Under the pieces are notes generated by a model. That model was not told the origin of the DNA. It saw nothing but the letters and a program-made list of their open reading frames with translations, and made no database searches. Position numbers and translations under genes: made by a program. A DNA stretch of 64,000 nt from Lepeophtheirus salmonis (taxonomy: Eukaryota; Arthropoda; Copepoda; Siphonostomatoida; Caligidae). The number at the start of each line of letters is the position of its first letter. Within the stretch, counting starts at the first letter, position 1. Of this stretch, positions 1 to 11,335 are shown piece by piece. The DNA is taken from the NCBI RefSeq assembly GCF_016086655.4, contig NC_052139.2, positions 25,424,002-25,488,001 on the forward strand. The letters run 5' to 3'.

Positions 1-1284
1 TAGCTTCTATCTTAATAGTATAAATAGTTGTAACTCTCATGTATTTATCAGAGTAATGTCAAGTAACAATGATGTCTATAATATACTTGTTTATATATAA
101 CTCATTTTAGTCTCATTCCTCTACGCGTTCTTCTTGTTTCTCTAGGTCGTCCTGAATTCCCCCTGGTATTGAGTAGTTTCTGTCTTTCAACCTCGTCAAG
201 ACACAACGCAGGCATTCTTACAAAATAATGAGTGACCAACTCAGCAGAATAATTCTTATTAACTATTGACTCCTCCATAAGCTTCCGTTATTATTGTAAC
301 CTGTTTCAGTGTCCAGACTCTCCTACTCGTGGGCACTGGGACCAATAAAAATTAAAAGGGGCTAAAGGATTCTTAGATTAGACGGATTAAATGTAATACG
401 TATACTTAATCAGTGAAACTCCATCAAACCAATTAAAAGAACATATATATATAATTATATTTAGGTATACCACACTTTGTGAAAATTGTATTCCAATTAT
501 TATTTAACAAGTCCTTATTATCCAAAAACTCTTCGTATATGACAATGACGTATTAAGAAGAGAAAAAATATTAAATGCTCAAAAACCTTTTTATAACCAT
601 TTATAAGTAAGTAGGGTGGACCAAAGTAGGTTGTCACACATTAGTGTCTTTAATTTTAATTATTGAAGGAAAATCAAAAATTACATGGAACCTGCACTGT
701 CTTAGATCTCCAGTAGAGCCTAAGCCTAGAAAACAATATCCATCTAGCACAGACATATTTAGTCAAGAGTTACTTTGATGTCAATCCCGTTCAAATCATT
801 TTGACAGGCAATTTAGTTGCACTCGCTCATTTGAAGAAATTGGCTTGGATACAAATTGTGTAATAGTCAATAGTGTACATATAACATTGTGCATCAAATC
901 TGTGTTTCATTATGCAAATTCGGTTAAATCAAAAATATGTAATTCATATTCTATGTCATTGAAATGATACTTTACGTTAAATGTAGGATCCTTAATCATG
1001 TCTTAACATACCAATTCAAATTCTATTTTGTGAATGAAGAAATCCTTGATTATTAATCATTTTTTCAGCAAACCGGTCGTGAGAAGAGCTCAAAGTTCTT
1101 ACGAGTTTTCTTTATTATACACTTGAAGCTGAAAAATGAAAATATTTTATTCTCCGCCTATATTTCATTCAATAGTAAGAGCTAAAAAGTGAATACGTGA
1201 CAGCTCGAGTCCTCAACCTTGCTCGGTCTTCCCTAAGAAGCAGTATGAATGATTATGAACTTATACGTACGTATTGTGAAAAGT
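1..1284. other. Intergenic region upstream of KCMF1
   Basis: No open reading frame of note on either strand. Apart from a repeat at about 341-475, the sequence is AT-rich and unstructured. The last 100 bases become richer in G and A, as expected close to the KCMF1 transcription start. Confidence 0.5.
341..475 (+). repeat. SINE-like tail, copy 1
   Basis: This stretch shares its order of words with 28205-28350 inside the STAT gene: a segment ending in ttAATCAGT, then CAATTAAA(A/G)GAACAT and an AT-rich tail. The copy at 28 kb carries a tRNA-like head; here the head is missing, so this looks like a 5'-truncated copy. Confidence 0.55.
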
Positions 1285-1295
1285 AACATGGCGGC
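1285..1295 (+). promoter_or_regulatory. YY1-like motif AACATGGCGGC
   Basis: The 11 bases fit the YY1 consensus AAnATGGCGGC, which in animals typically lies just downstream of the transcription start. It stands at the switch from AT-rich DNA to the purine-rich KCMF1 leader, so transcription may start shortly upstream. The motif is seen; its use is inferred. Confidence 0.4.
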
Positions 1296-1335
1296 GGCTG
1301 AGGAGAGGGGAGAAAATACGATGAAGCACAGCTAA
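1288..1335 (+). other. Short upstream ORF in the KCMF1 leader (15 codons)
   Basis: The ATG inside the YY1-like motif has a good start context (A at -3, G at +4) and opens 15 codons ending in TAA. If transcription starts upstream of it, this would be an upstream ORF that lowers translation of KCMF1. If the start is at the motif, it would be skipped. Nothing in the sequence decides between these. Confidence 0.3.
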
Positions 1336-1586
1336 GAGTGATTGAAGAAACTGAGCTGAGAAGAAAAAGATAAAAGCAGCAGCAGAGGGACATACAGCTA
1401 GCTAGCTAAAAAGAGAAAGAAGAAGAAAAGAAGTAGCTAAGCTAAGAGGAGGAGGAGGAGGACGGACGGGACGGAGGGGGAGCTAGAAGAGAAACGAAAC
1501 GACTTGGTCTTTTTTTTTTTGGTGGAGACTTTGGGGATTTAAATCCTGGGTCATTATTACTCATACCTTGTTTGAATACTTAAAAA

Positions 1587-3480
1587 ATGTCACGTCATGA
1601 TGGGGTCAGCTGTGATTCGTGTTTAAAAGGCAATTTTCGTGGGCGCCGTTACAAATGCTTGATCTGCTATGACTACGATCTCTGTGCTTCCTGTCACGAG
1701 TCTGGAGTCTTCAACGGACGACATGCCCCCAACCACGCCATGCAATGCATACTCACTAGAGCGGATAGAGATCTCTATTACGGTGGGGAACCGCCAGGCT
1801 CTGGAGGAGGATCCTCCATGATGATGGACAATTACTCATATACGTGTCCTGTCTGCGCTGCTCTCGGTTTTACTGAAGCCACACTATTAGGTCTTTCATA
1901 CTTATTCTATTCATTCTATCTCTATCTTTCCTATTTAGTCCACATCCCAAGACCAATCTTATATCCATGGCCGGGGAAAATATCCCTCAATATTTCTCCA
2001 AGAAAACTTTTATTCCCTATTCTGCAGCAGAACATTTGCTCTAAAATTCAAATTGATTATTTAATCAAGTTTGAGTTGATTATACTCATCCATCACCTCC
2101 ATAAAAATAATTTCACAAAGTTAATAACAATTTCGTAATGGATAGCAATAATACTGTATAGCTTGGCTACTCAACTGACGATCCAAATCTGTTCCTTTGG
2201 TCTGTTAGAGTTTGACTCTATACCTACTAAAGGCAAAATATGTTTTTTGGAATATATAAATGGAACTGTCTTGCTATATAGTATTTGAATCATTAGTTCA
2301 TTAAATAATATTGAAATTATTAAACAGTATGTAACGAGGATTTAGATGATTACATCTTGATGGTTTGAGATTTAATGTAAATTTATGTTTTCTAAATGAG
2401 ACAAATTAGCAATATCTAAACAAATTAAATTAGCTTTAAACAAGTTACATCAGGTGAATATGGATAATAATAAAATTTCTAATCGAATTTGATTTAAAAT
2501 AAAATAATTCACATTTACTCGTAGTAACTTAATTCTCAAAAGTCAGTTTCCTTTATATGTAGTGAATGAAAAGTACTTCTATCTTAATTATAAATTGTTG
2601 GAAATAATTTTTATTTAATTTCTAAACAGATCATATGGCGTCAGCACATTCAAATGAATCGAGTTCTCAGAACGCGGATGTGGTATGTCCAATATGCGCT
2701 TCTCTCCCTGGTGGAGATCCGAATCTAATGACAGATGATTTTTCATCTCATCTATCTTCGGAACATCGTTCATCTTCCAACAATAACCCAGCGTCATCTT
2801 CAAGTAGGGATTTAATTTCCTTTTTGGATGAGCCCGCTTCGAATAATCCAGCTTCATCGTCTGCTAATGTATCTTCTTCAAGTGGTTCTTCACGAATGAG
2901 AAGGCTACAACAGTCTCGTGGAGGAGCATCAGGAGGTAGAGGAAGTGTTCGTACTCGCAGAATAGCAAATTTTCATTCATCTTTGAGCTCTCCCGCAAGG
3001 GAGGCAGACCCTATAACCGATCTGTTGACGCAGTTGGGTGGGATACGAAGATTGTCTTCATCAAACAACAATAGTAATGGATCCTCTGCATCTCAACTGC
3101 AGCAAATACGCATGCAGTTGCAATTGGAGAGAGATCAATTCTTACAGCATAGAAATACCTTGGGTTCTTCAAGGATGAGAACAAGTGGTGGTGAGACGAC
3201 AGTCTCATCCAACGGCTCACAAGGACAAGCCGTTCCACCACTTTCTTCTTCATCTATTTCAACTGTGCCTGTTTCTAGTTCTAATCGGGATAATCAATAT
3301 TTACTTTGTTCTAGCTCGGAAGAAGAGTTAGATAGTCAGGGTGCCAATTCAAGAGTGAAAAAGTCACTTTTTGTTCGAGATCTAATGGTATCAACACTCA
3401 TGATGAAGAATTTGGATGTGGATAGTAGTAGCAGTGGGAGTAGCAGTGATGGTGGTGATTCAAGCAGCGAAGACTATTGA
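1587..3480 (+). CDS. KCMF1: E3 ubiquitin-protein ligase KCMF1 (ZZ zinc finger), two exons
   Basis: KCMF1 is a RING-less ubiquitin ligase acting with UBR4 in protein quality control. Coding exons are 1587-1890 and 2630-3480, with an intron from GTCTTT to a pyrimidine-rich AAACAG; joined they give 384 residues, close to the 381 of the human protein. The start SRHDGVSCDSCLKGNFRGRR is nearly that of vertebrate KCMF1 and begins the ZZ finger (about residues 4-50). A C2H2-type pair follows: CPVCAALGFTEATLL, interrupted by the intron and completed by DHMASAHSN, then VVCPICASLPGGDPN with the Di19-like segment. The rest is serine-rich, with a short helix LQQIRMQLQLERDQF and an acidic serine tail. The donor GTCTTT is weak but gives the only family-consistent join. 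Without splicing, frame 1 would run on to 2138 as meaningless sequence. Confidence 0.95.
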
Positions 3481-4576
3481 TGATGATGATACAATTTACT
3501 TATTAAAATTTATATAAAGCTGTGATGATTGGATGATATTACTGAATGATGAGCTCCAAATATTGCAACAGACATTTATTTTTATTCATTTTTATATGTG
3601 AATAAAAACATATTGTATTCTTTTTCTCTTACAGTTTTTGTTACATTTTCCCTCCTGGTTTTGGAAGCACTATTTTTCTTTTATTCACTTAATTTATTGA
3701 TCCAATTCTTTGATACAGTCAGTGTTAAGTCCTTAAAATGCGTCATTTTAAGCCCACCCATACCATTGAGTATTGGTACATGTAAATAAATGAATTATTA
3801 TTATGATATACTTCTTCTTTTTTTTTTTTTTTTTTTTTGAGAAAAAAACCAATATATTAATTATTATTTTATCTAAAATATTCTGATCAGAGGGAGTGAA
3901 CTGTCTGTATCCCCCTTTTATATATATATAAAAGTCACGAATGTTTGCTTTTTGATATTATTCAGGCTTTTTAAATTTGGTTATTTTACATTCTTAACTA
4001 ATTAATTAATAACCAATCCCCTGGCTTGAAATTTCCTGGGACATAACAACTTCATTTTATAAGAAATAAATTTGAGAAAAGTTATATTGGATAAAATATA
4101 TATACAAAATGAGAAGGGACAAAACTAACTATTTCATTCCTAATTCTATTCTTCATAAATTGGTATAATCCTCAAATCTTTTTCCCGCCTTCATTTTAAA
4201 TAAGTCATGATGATGATAACAAAATGGATACGACCAAATTATTACTTTATTATCTGATATGTTCTGGACTTGTAGATTTCTATTGACATGTTTTAACTTT
4301 AAAAAACAAGACGAATCAAGTTATTACACTACTTGATGAATCGGATTACTCTGATATAGTAGTTTGTTACTTAATATTTTTTAGCTTTTGCGCCCAGCTC
4401 GAAAGGAACTGACTAATGAATTCATATAATTATCTTCTCTAACGCGCATATTGACGACACAGTTAATTTTTGGAAGAATGCGTATATTTTTTTTAATTTT
4501 TCGAAACAAATTACAATTGGTAATACTATACAAATATATGTAAAAATAAAAGGAAAGGAGACGCTTCAGAAATTAA
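3481..4576. other. KCMF1 3' UTR and KCMF1-RBM22 convergent spacer
   Basis: The KCMF1 stop is followed by AATAAA-type signals near 3599 and 3786. A run of about 24 T lies at 3815-3838. The rest is AT-rich and must hold the RBM22 3' end. No gene is seen. Confidence 0.5.
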
Positions 4577-5665
4577 TTAATTCATTTGAATGGAGCCCAA
4601 TCGAGATGGATCTTGCGAGGGATAGTGTATGAGAAGAGTTCCAGGATATCCAACAGTTGTGCTTGAAGTACTTGGAATATTGAAAAAGTTATTTTGCAAC
4701 TCTTCGGGTGGTGGAGGTAGGGGCCCAGGTAATCCAGGAACTTGGGGTGCTGCATTAACAACAGCAGGTGTAAGCTGTCTACCCTGCGACTTCCCCCAAC
4801 GTACTATTATTTTTCTTCCATGTATTACAAGGTTATTGAAGGTCTTTTCAGCTGCAAGTTCGGCAGAGGACCGCTTACTGAATTGAACAAAAGCACACCC
4901 CTGTTTGGGAACTAATGTAATATTTCGTATTTCACCATATTGATAGAAATGACTACTAATGTCTTTTTCATCCAGTACATCATCTAGTCCCCCGACATAG
5001 AGAGTAGTAATTAAGGGATCCTCTGGCGTCTCCAGCTTAGGTAGTGCTTCAGCACGTTTGAGAAGTTTATCAGCAACTGGATCATTGACACCGTAGTAAC
5101 GATCCCGAATATTTTGATCATTGAGTGGATCATCTGGATCATTAGGTCTTTCGTGGCGATAGGGGCATTCTTCTCCCCGCTTGCACTCTCCTTTGACCCA
5201 AAAAGAGCAGATGTGAGGCCGATTTCTCTTGTAATACGGAGCAGTGCGAGCGAGCTTGGAAAGAACTTCATTCTTTTGGGAGGGCATTTTACTATTGGAA
5301 TCCACGTTTTGGAGGTAATATTCTCGATTCACATCACTTTGCGGCAAATCTGTTTTGAGCTTCAACATTTGATCTCGAACTTGAATAGGGAGGCCGTACT
5401 CCAGGTCCAGAAGACAGGTCTGACACACATTCTTCAGCTTGGCACACGTTTGACAAATCTCAGTCTTCTTGAATCGCATTTTCGCTCCAGGGCACCAACG
5501 AAATGTGGCAAAGGGACGGGAACAAATCTTGCATTCCTTCCCGTAGCGCTCCTTCATCATGCGCAAGTAAGGATTGTCTCCAAGGCAGGTTTGGCAAAGG
5601 ATGGGAAAGTCGGAGTCCTCCCAATTTTGACGATTATAAGTATTCGTCCCCTTACTCGAAGCCAT
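4577..5665 (-). CDS. RBM22: Pre-mRNA-splicing factor RBM22, single exon
   Basis: RBM22 (yeast Cwc2/Ecm2-like) is a core factor of the activated spliceosome that contacts U6 and the intron near the catalytic centre. The protein has 362 residues, against about 420 in human. The start ASSKGTNTYNRQNWEDSDFP matches the vertebrate N-terminus, so I start at the internal ATG at 5665; the frame stays open upstream to 5698. Cysteine pairs at about 24-84 form the N-terminal zinc-binding region. A CCCH finger lies at about 153-171 (CSFWVKGECKRGEECPYRH). The RRM spans about 220-293, with RNP2 LYVGGL and RNP1 GCAFVQF. The C-terminus keeps the proline stretch and the IHYPSQDP motif but is shorter than in vertebrates. 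No intron interrupts the frame, unusual for this gene; old retroposition is possible. Confidence 0.95.
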   Translation of the reverse strand: MASSKGTNTYNRQNWEDSDFPILCQTCLGDNPYLRMMKERYGKECKICSRPFATFRWCPGAKMRFKKTEICQTCAKLKNVCQTCLLDLEYGLPIQVRDQMLKLKTDLPQSDVNREYYLQNVDSNSKMPSQKNEVLSKLARTAPYYKRNRPHICSFWVKGECKRGEECPYRHERPNDPDDPLNDQNIRDRYYGVNDPVADKLLKRAEALPKLETPEDPLITTLYVGGLDDVLDEKDISSHFYQYGEIRNITLVPKQGCAFVQFSKRSSAELAAEKTFNNLVIHGRKIIVRWGKSQGRQLTPAVVNAAPQVPGLPGPLPPPPEELQNNFFNIPSTSSTTVGYPGTLLIHYPSQDPSRLGSIQMN

Positions 5666-6596
5666 CACACCTAATAGCCTATCAAGTAATGTAGCCAATG
5701 ATCAACCAAAGTCTTTATAATTAATAGTTATATTCCTTTCCTCTCCGTTTTCACCTCAGTTCAGTTTATCTACTATTCTAATGTATTAAACAAATCAATT
5801 GTAGTCTAGGACCAAGTACCAACAGCTGAACCTGCTCATCAAAAGCGAATAACCAATAGAATTAGCCAAAACTATCAAAACAAGTGATCACGTGACCCAT
5901 TTTCGACCTTTTTCTTAGTGTCTACGAGAATACTTTTTTTCTCACTAAGAGAGTCTGAGGGTATTACTACACTTAGACATATTAAACATTAAAGAAATAT
6001 TACGTGAAAAATTGGATACGATGATACTAATATACATATATACAAGGGGAAATAATAAGTCATGTTTTATATAAATTTATATTAGCTAGAAATATGTAGG
6101 TTAATACACCTAATTTAATAACGTACTCAATACATAAAAAATGAATATATCTATTCTCCAAAAGTGACATCTCGCGGGGGAAAAAGGATTTCTCGTTGTC
6201 ATGGAAATAACCGCAAGCGTGTTTGTCATTTTGTTTTGTGGCTTTCGGATTGGCTAGGAGTCGGTGGTAGGGTGAGAACGTCATCTGTGTGGCTTTCAGC
6301 AAGGCATCATTATATGATTGAGGATTGAATAGTAAAAAAGTAGTTAGAATGACGTCATGTGTTACTAAAAACCTTAGAAGCGTTTTTTATTAGTTATTTA
6401 AAGTTATTGCTTTAGCGCAGCTCTCGCCTCTGGATCCTCCGCCCATTTAGTGATAATAATTAATACGTACAGTTTTTATTTACGGCCATCTAGATTGTCA
6501 TTTGCGTACAAATATAGCTAAGACCAACTTGACTAAAATTGACTTGCCTTGGGAGTTGGTTATAATAATTGGTTGAGAAGATTGGTATAGTGAAAA
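5666..6596. promoter_or_regulatory. Divergent promoter region of RBM22 and SIRT2
   Basis: The two genes point away from each other across 931 bases. The palindromic E-box CACGTG is at 5889-5894, an inverted CCAAT box (ATTGGCT) at 6249-6255 in a GC-richer patch from about 6165 to 6300, and a perfect CRE palindrome TGACGTCA at 6350-6357. An ORF of about 80 codons on the minus strand at 6060-6302 resembles nothing I know and is not called a gene. Binding by USF/Myc-type, NF-Y or CREB/ATF factors is inferred from motif identity only. Confidence 0.4.
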
Positions 6597-8729
6597 ATGA
6601 GTGGGGGTGATGGAGCGCTACTGGACAAGTTAGATGATCCCGAATACTGCAGCGGATCCTCCTCCGAGGATGAGCGAAATAATATTGATTTGTTCGTAAG
6701 AGTACTCTCCATGTCTTGAGATTGATGATTGAGATATTTCTTTCTAGGGGAACAACGATGAAATTGATGGATACCTCGCCAATCGATTTCTGGACCTGGG
6801 TGTGAACCATTATTATCCCGAACAAATCCTGGACGAGGTCTCCTTCTCCGGAATAGTTCGATTTATTGCGTCGGGAAAAGCTCGTCGCATTATTACGATG
6901 GTGGGTGCAGGAATATCCACGTCTGCTGGGATTCCTGACTTTAGGACGCCGGACTCTGGACTCTACTCTCGCATTGCACAGGAGTACCCTGATGTGGAAG
7001 ACCCTACTGATTTATTTAGCATGGGTTATTTCAGAACTAATCCAAAGCCTTTTTTTCAGCTGGCTAAAGATCTTTTAAAATCTCAAAACTACTCTCCCAC
7101 GCCCTGTCACTATTTTATTAAACTTTTAGAGTCCAAAGGACTCCTTTTACGACACTATACACAAAATATTGACTGTCTTGAACGAAAGGCTGGTGTGAGT
7201 CAGGACCTACTAGTTGAGGCACATGGCTCATTTGCCAGCTCTACTTGTCAATTATGTGGGTCCCGTTATGACCAAGCTTGGATGGAGAAGAAGTTAACAG
7301 AAGTGGATGTTGTGTGCTGTAGTCGAGAGGGATGTGGAGGTGTTGTCAAGCCTGATATAGTATTCTTTGGAGAGTCTTTACCTGGAAGGTTTTCCAATCT
7401 GGTTTTTCAAGATTTTCCTTACTGTGATCTACTCATTATAATGGGAACATCCCTCCAAGTTCAACCTTTTGCTAGTCTTGTCAATCAAGTACAAGACACA
7501 ACTCCACGACTATTGATAAACATGCAGGTTGTTGGTGATGAGGGTGCTAATGACTTTGTTATGAGGTTGATGGGACGAGGGGGTATGGACTTTACTTCTG
7601 ATAGAAGGTATAGGGATGTTGCTGAAATTGGAACGTGTGATGATGGATGTAAGAAGTTGGCTGAGGCATTGGGTTGGAAGGTATTCGGTTATATGTTTAT
7701 ATATTGAGTACAAGTTGCATTAGCAGATTTGAACGTTTTATCTGATTACAACATCGGCCGTTACAAACTATTAATTGATGCTGCTGTCATTCAATTTTCA
7801 TTAGTCTGTGGACCTTTGAACTATCTATGTGCCACAGAATGTTTTTTATCAATTAGTAAAGTCTAAGGGATATTCAATTATCCTCATATTAAGTAGTAGG
7901 GGAGTCTGGGAACGATTGTAACAGATCTTTTCCCTCGAACATCAAAAAGCTAAGACGATAAGATATACGTCACAATTGTGTAAAATAATGCAGATTGTTA
8001 TGGGTACATTTTTTTAAAGATAAACACTGATTTTGAAGGGTTATTATATGATCTTAAATATTGATTATTTTGATATAATTTAAGGAAAATTTCTAAGTCA
8101 CTCAGTTAGGGGAAATTTGAGATAATATAAATCTCCCTACAAAGGGGGTCAGTTTTAACAAGTGCTGCAATTTTGATCTTTTTGTTATTTTATATAATTA
8201 TACTGCACATTAAGCATATTTATTAGGCAGGCCAGGAAAAGGTTTCTGAGAGTGAATTTCTCATATCTATAATATAAATCTTAATCTTTTATAATACACT
8301 GAAATGTAATAATATTCGACATAATGAAAATTCAAGTTATTTATAACATATTATTTAGTGTTTTACTCAAAATTCTTTAAACTATAGGACCCGCCTTTGG
8401 CTGCGGAGACAGTTGTAGCAGCATTTGAGTTGTTGAATTTAATTGCAATTTGCGAGACTCATATCATCAGTAAATATATTCAAACAATTGAAGACATGTA
8501 GGAATGTGTTGTTAAATTTTGGTGCATTTAAGTCAAAACAACTGAGCAATTTACCTAAACATTAAGTGTTGCATCTGTCCCCAGGCTTCGTCGTATGTAA
8601 AATTGTCCTTTTAAAATATTTATGGTTCTCCTTTTTTTGTTGCAACTTGTACGATTTGCTTATAATTGTAATATTAAAACAATGCCTATTTACTTACAGG
8701 AGGAGCTTGAGAGTCTTATGAATAAATAA
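6597..8729 (+). CDS. SIRT2: NAD-dependent protein deacetylase sirtuin-2, three exons
   Basis: SIRT2 is an NAD+-dependent deacetylase of tubulin, histone H4 and metabolic enzymes. Exons: 6597-6695, 6748-7680 and 8700-8729, giving 353 residues. The first intron is only 52 bp (GTAAGA...TTTCTAG). The sirtuin core follows an acidic N-terminus: GAGISTSAGIPDFRTP (NAD binding), TQNIDCLER, the catalytic His in EAHGSF, four zinc cysteines (CQLC ... CSREGC), VKPDIVFFGESLP and GTSLQVQPFASL. The last exon is inferred: the frame at 7680 reads LGWK followed by GTATTC, and after a TTACTTACAG acceptor at 8699 it continues EELESLMNK-stop, matching KELEDLV after LGWK in vertebrate SIRT2. Unspliced, it would end nine codons later, at 7707. 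An AATAAA overlaps the stop. It could be called SIRT3-like by a distant scorer, but no mitochondrial leader is visible. Confidence 0.92.
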
Positions 8730-9138
8730 GAATATTTTGAAAAAGTGCTATGTCTATGTGTATAAATTATATTATCCTCCATGGTTTTTTTTTTTTTTTT
8801 AATATAAGTGGTTTTTCATTGTTATGAAGTATATTTTCATTCAGATTACTTACTTTATGGATCAATTTTTATTATATTAGGATTTTTTATACATGAAATA
8901 TAATTTAACAAATTATTATATTTGATTTATTTCATTAATAGTTCAAAAAGGTGATGATCGGCCATTGAGAGTTGCAAGAGGATTAATAGCTTAATTATGA
9001 ATATAGAGTGGAGTTGGATTTATTTAAATACTGAATGCGGAATTAAAATTAAAATATGTTATTGTTGAAGACTATAATTTGATAGGCGTGTTTTTTTTAG
9101 GGAAGGGTAATTAATGCGTACGGCCTTCATATTTAACC
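8730..9138. other. Convergent spacer between SIRT2 and NAA40
   Basis: This spacer of 409 bp holds both 3' ends. It is AT-rich with a run of T at about 8787-8800. No gene or repeat copy was recognised. Confidence 0.5.
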
Positions 9139-9753
9139 CTAATTAAAGTTATTTTTTGTTCTATCCGTATTTTTTGAAAGAATCTCATAATCAAAATGTT
9201 CCTCAGAGGTATCAGCAGGGGAACTTTCATCCAGTTTGAATTCCATTACTTCTCTGAAGAACATTCTTGCCCCTTGGTTCTGTTTGAAAACTGTAAGTAT
9301 GATTTTTTCCATTTTGCTCTGGATGCAAAGACGTTCAAGAGTCTCCATAATGAATTTTCCTATGCTCTTCCCTCTATAATCCTCTTCCACTTGTATCTCG
9401 TACACATACAGCACTTCATAATCGAAATCAATATCAAATCGAAAGTGACTAAATGCCACCGGCAAATTGCTAACAGATTCACGAACAATTAGATACCAGG
9501 CGGATTGCTCGAACATTTCCTTTTCTTTACTTTTCGTATTCCATCCCCAACTAGTACTTTCATACTGTGATTTCATGTTACGCTTCATCAAATCCATTAG
9601 CCAATTTTTTGTTTCATTATCTAGTTGTGCAACTCGCTCGGTTGTTATGATCAAATTCAAACCCTTCTTTTTGAAATTTTGACAATCTGGTAGATTTGAT
9701 AAGGGATTGGCTTGTTTATTGGCGGCCCTCAAATTTGTAGATGAATATTCCAT
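9139..9753 (-). CDS. NAA40: N-alpha-acetyltransferase 40 (NatD)
   Basis: NAA40 transfers acetyl from acetyl-CoA to the N-terminal serine of histones H2A and H4. The protein has 204 residues from the ATG at 9753. Family landmarks in order: GLNLIITTERV, the STSWGWN segment (WGW in the family), AWYLIVRES, PVAFSHFRFDID, the core EVLYVYEIQVEEDYRGKSIG with the acetyl-CoA loop (R/Q-x-x-G-x-G/A type, here YRGKSIGK), ILTVFKQNQGARMFFRE and the C-terminal motif DESSP with YEILS. The basic, glycine-initiated N-terminal extension seen in vertebrates (myristoylation type) is absent, so an upstream exon may have been missed or the extension is lost. Its tail-to-tail neighbour SIRT2 also acts on histone H4. 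Confidence 0.93.
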   Translation of the reverse strand: MEYSSTNLRAANKQANPLSNLPDCQNFKKKGLNLIITTERVAQLDNETKNWLMDLMKRNMKSQYESTSWGWNTKSKEKEMFEQSAWYLIVRESVSNLPVAFSHFRFDIDFDYEVLYVYEIQVEEDYRGKSIGKFIMETLERLCIQSKMEKIILTVFKQNQGARMFFREVMEFKLDESSPADTSEEHFDYEILSKNTDRTKNNFN

Positions 9754-10229
9754 TGTCAATTACCTTTGAAGCTAATTGTTGATCTTAGACTTGAGACATG
9801 TGATAAATGTTTCGCTCTAGTAAGGTGGCAACTGGTAAGCGAGGGAGAATTATTGAATAATAATATTAATTGTAAATTGTTAACGTAGAGATCCATAAAA
9901 TTGTAAGGAAAACGGGGATGTTGATTCTATTAATTATTTGAGCAATCAATTATTACTTATGTATATTAAAATATTTACCTCGCCATAATATTAGTCTGTA
10001 AATAAAACCATTCAACACTTTCGGGAACTTATGACGTCATATTTCCCTTGTGATGTAATGTTGGTATTTATTAACTAACTTTAGAACTACTAGAGAAAAA
10101 GACCGACAGGAAACTTTATTTTTTTAGGGGGGGAAAAATGGAAAAATGAAATCATGTGGTGATTAAAGTATATATGATACGAAATAGTACATAGATATAT
10201 GGTTTGTTTTAGGGGCAATTGTAACTTGA
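9754..10229. promoter_or_regulatory. NAA40 upstream region with a CRE palindrome
   Basis: The perfect palindrome TATGACGTCATA lies at 10030-10041, 277 bp upstream of the NAA40 start codon. It fits a CREB/ATF site. Nothing else is recognisable in the stretch. Confidence 0.35.
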
Positions 10230-10600
10230 GAAGAAGACCACCGTTCTCTTGCAATTTCAGATTGCTCCAACTGTACTAAGGTTTAATGTTTTCCTCACAC
10301 TCTCTAACGGGTTGACCTTACACTACTTCCCGAATCCTCTCAGTGGTTTGGTGCGCCACAGCCAACTGTGTCTTCTTCTGATACATCCTGGATCATAACG
10401 AAGTGGAAATCACTGCTCTTGCCTAGTATTATGCTAATGCTTGTCCGTCCATCCAATGTTGAATATGAACAATCCATCATATCTTAATGATACTATAATT
10501 GATAAAGGGGAATTGAGTGATTAGCACGTCTTCCATTCGAATCCCTTTATGGGTTTCTTTATTTTTAATTTATCTTAATATGTATTATATTGGTGATAGT
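10230..10600 (+). repeat. Dispersed repeat family B, copy 1
   Basis: Copies are here, at 48686-49030, and (3' end only) at 63232-63320. All share the end AATTGATAA(A/C)GG(A/G)GAA...CTTCCATT. Within the copies a short frame begins at GGATC(A/G)TAACGAAGTG; in the 48-kb copy it reads MDRNEVQIAALARCY, which resembles the start of a mariner-type transposase. In this copy the frame has stops. A non-autonomous transposon or SINE-like unit is likely; which one is open. Confidence 0.6.
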
Positions 10601-10734
10601 TATTAATATAATAGTTTAAAAGAATCTTGTCATTTTTTCCTTAACATTTTTTCCGTAGCAATTTTTTCCTGTCACTAATCTAAATAGTCTCATCATCGCA
10701 ACTCCCCCACCCTCAATCGAAATTTGCGAACTTT

Positions 10735-11335
10735 TTTACACTAATTTTGCAAAAAAATAGTTAATAGCATTTACTGGAATTGTAAAAGAAACACAAACCT
10801 ACAAATATTTTTCTTACTTGCAAAAAAAAAAAAAAGTTATCAAGAATTATGTTGTCAACAAAATAACACTAGATAACTAGTTGATTTTTGTAAATATTGC
10901 AAAAAATATGTAATGAAATGTTCCGGAAATTCAAGATACTGTCATGTTGATGTTGCGTTGCCATTTTTTTTTTTTTTTTTGTCTTCTTGCATCGTCTTGA
11001 AGCATTTTTTTTTTTAAACTGAAAAATTTTATTTGATTTTAAAGGGGGAAAAAAGAGAAAAAATGAAAAAAAATTGAAAAGATATTAAGAAAATGACGGA
11101 TATTTCATTAAAGCATCAATTTTTATCTGGCAAATTTATATACAAACGAATCTTCAGACAAATTTCAATGAACTTTATTCAATTTACTAATTCCATATTC
11201 TATTGGAAGTTCTTTTTTTTAAAGCTGAAATAAATGAAATTGCAATTTCTACCGATTTCTTTTTTGATTTTGAATAAATTTAGAAACCGTAATTATTCGT
11301 ATAGTCGTTTTTTGAAACGCCAATCACTTATTCAT
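10735..11335 (+). repeat. Dispersed repeat family D, copy 1
   Basis: Very A/T-rich. Several words recur in the same order at 43265-43790: GATAACT(A/G)G, ATATTGCAAAAA, TTCC(G/A)GAAATTCAA and AAAATGAC(G/A)GATATTTCA. No coding potential. Length about 0.55 kb; divergence looks high. Confidence 0.5.

Noticed and set aside
3598..3789. 63-codon ORF after KCMF1
   Set aside because: It lies in the 3' UTR, overlaps poly(A) signals and lacks any resemblance.
5114..5674. 186-codon ORF on the plus strand
   Set aside because: It is antisense to the firmly identified RBM22 coding sequence and resembles no family; a shadow frame.
6060..6302. 80-codon minus-strand ORF between RBM22 and SIRT2
   Set aside because: No family features; the region is better explained as the promoter of the divergent genes.
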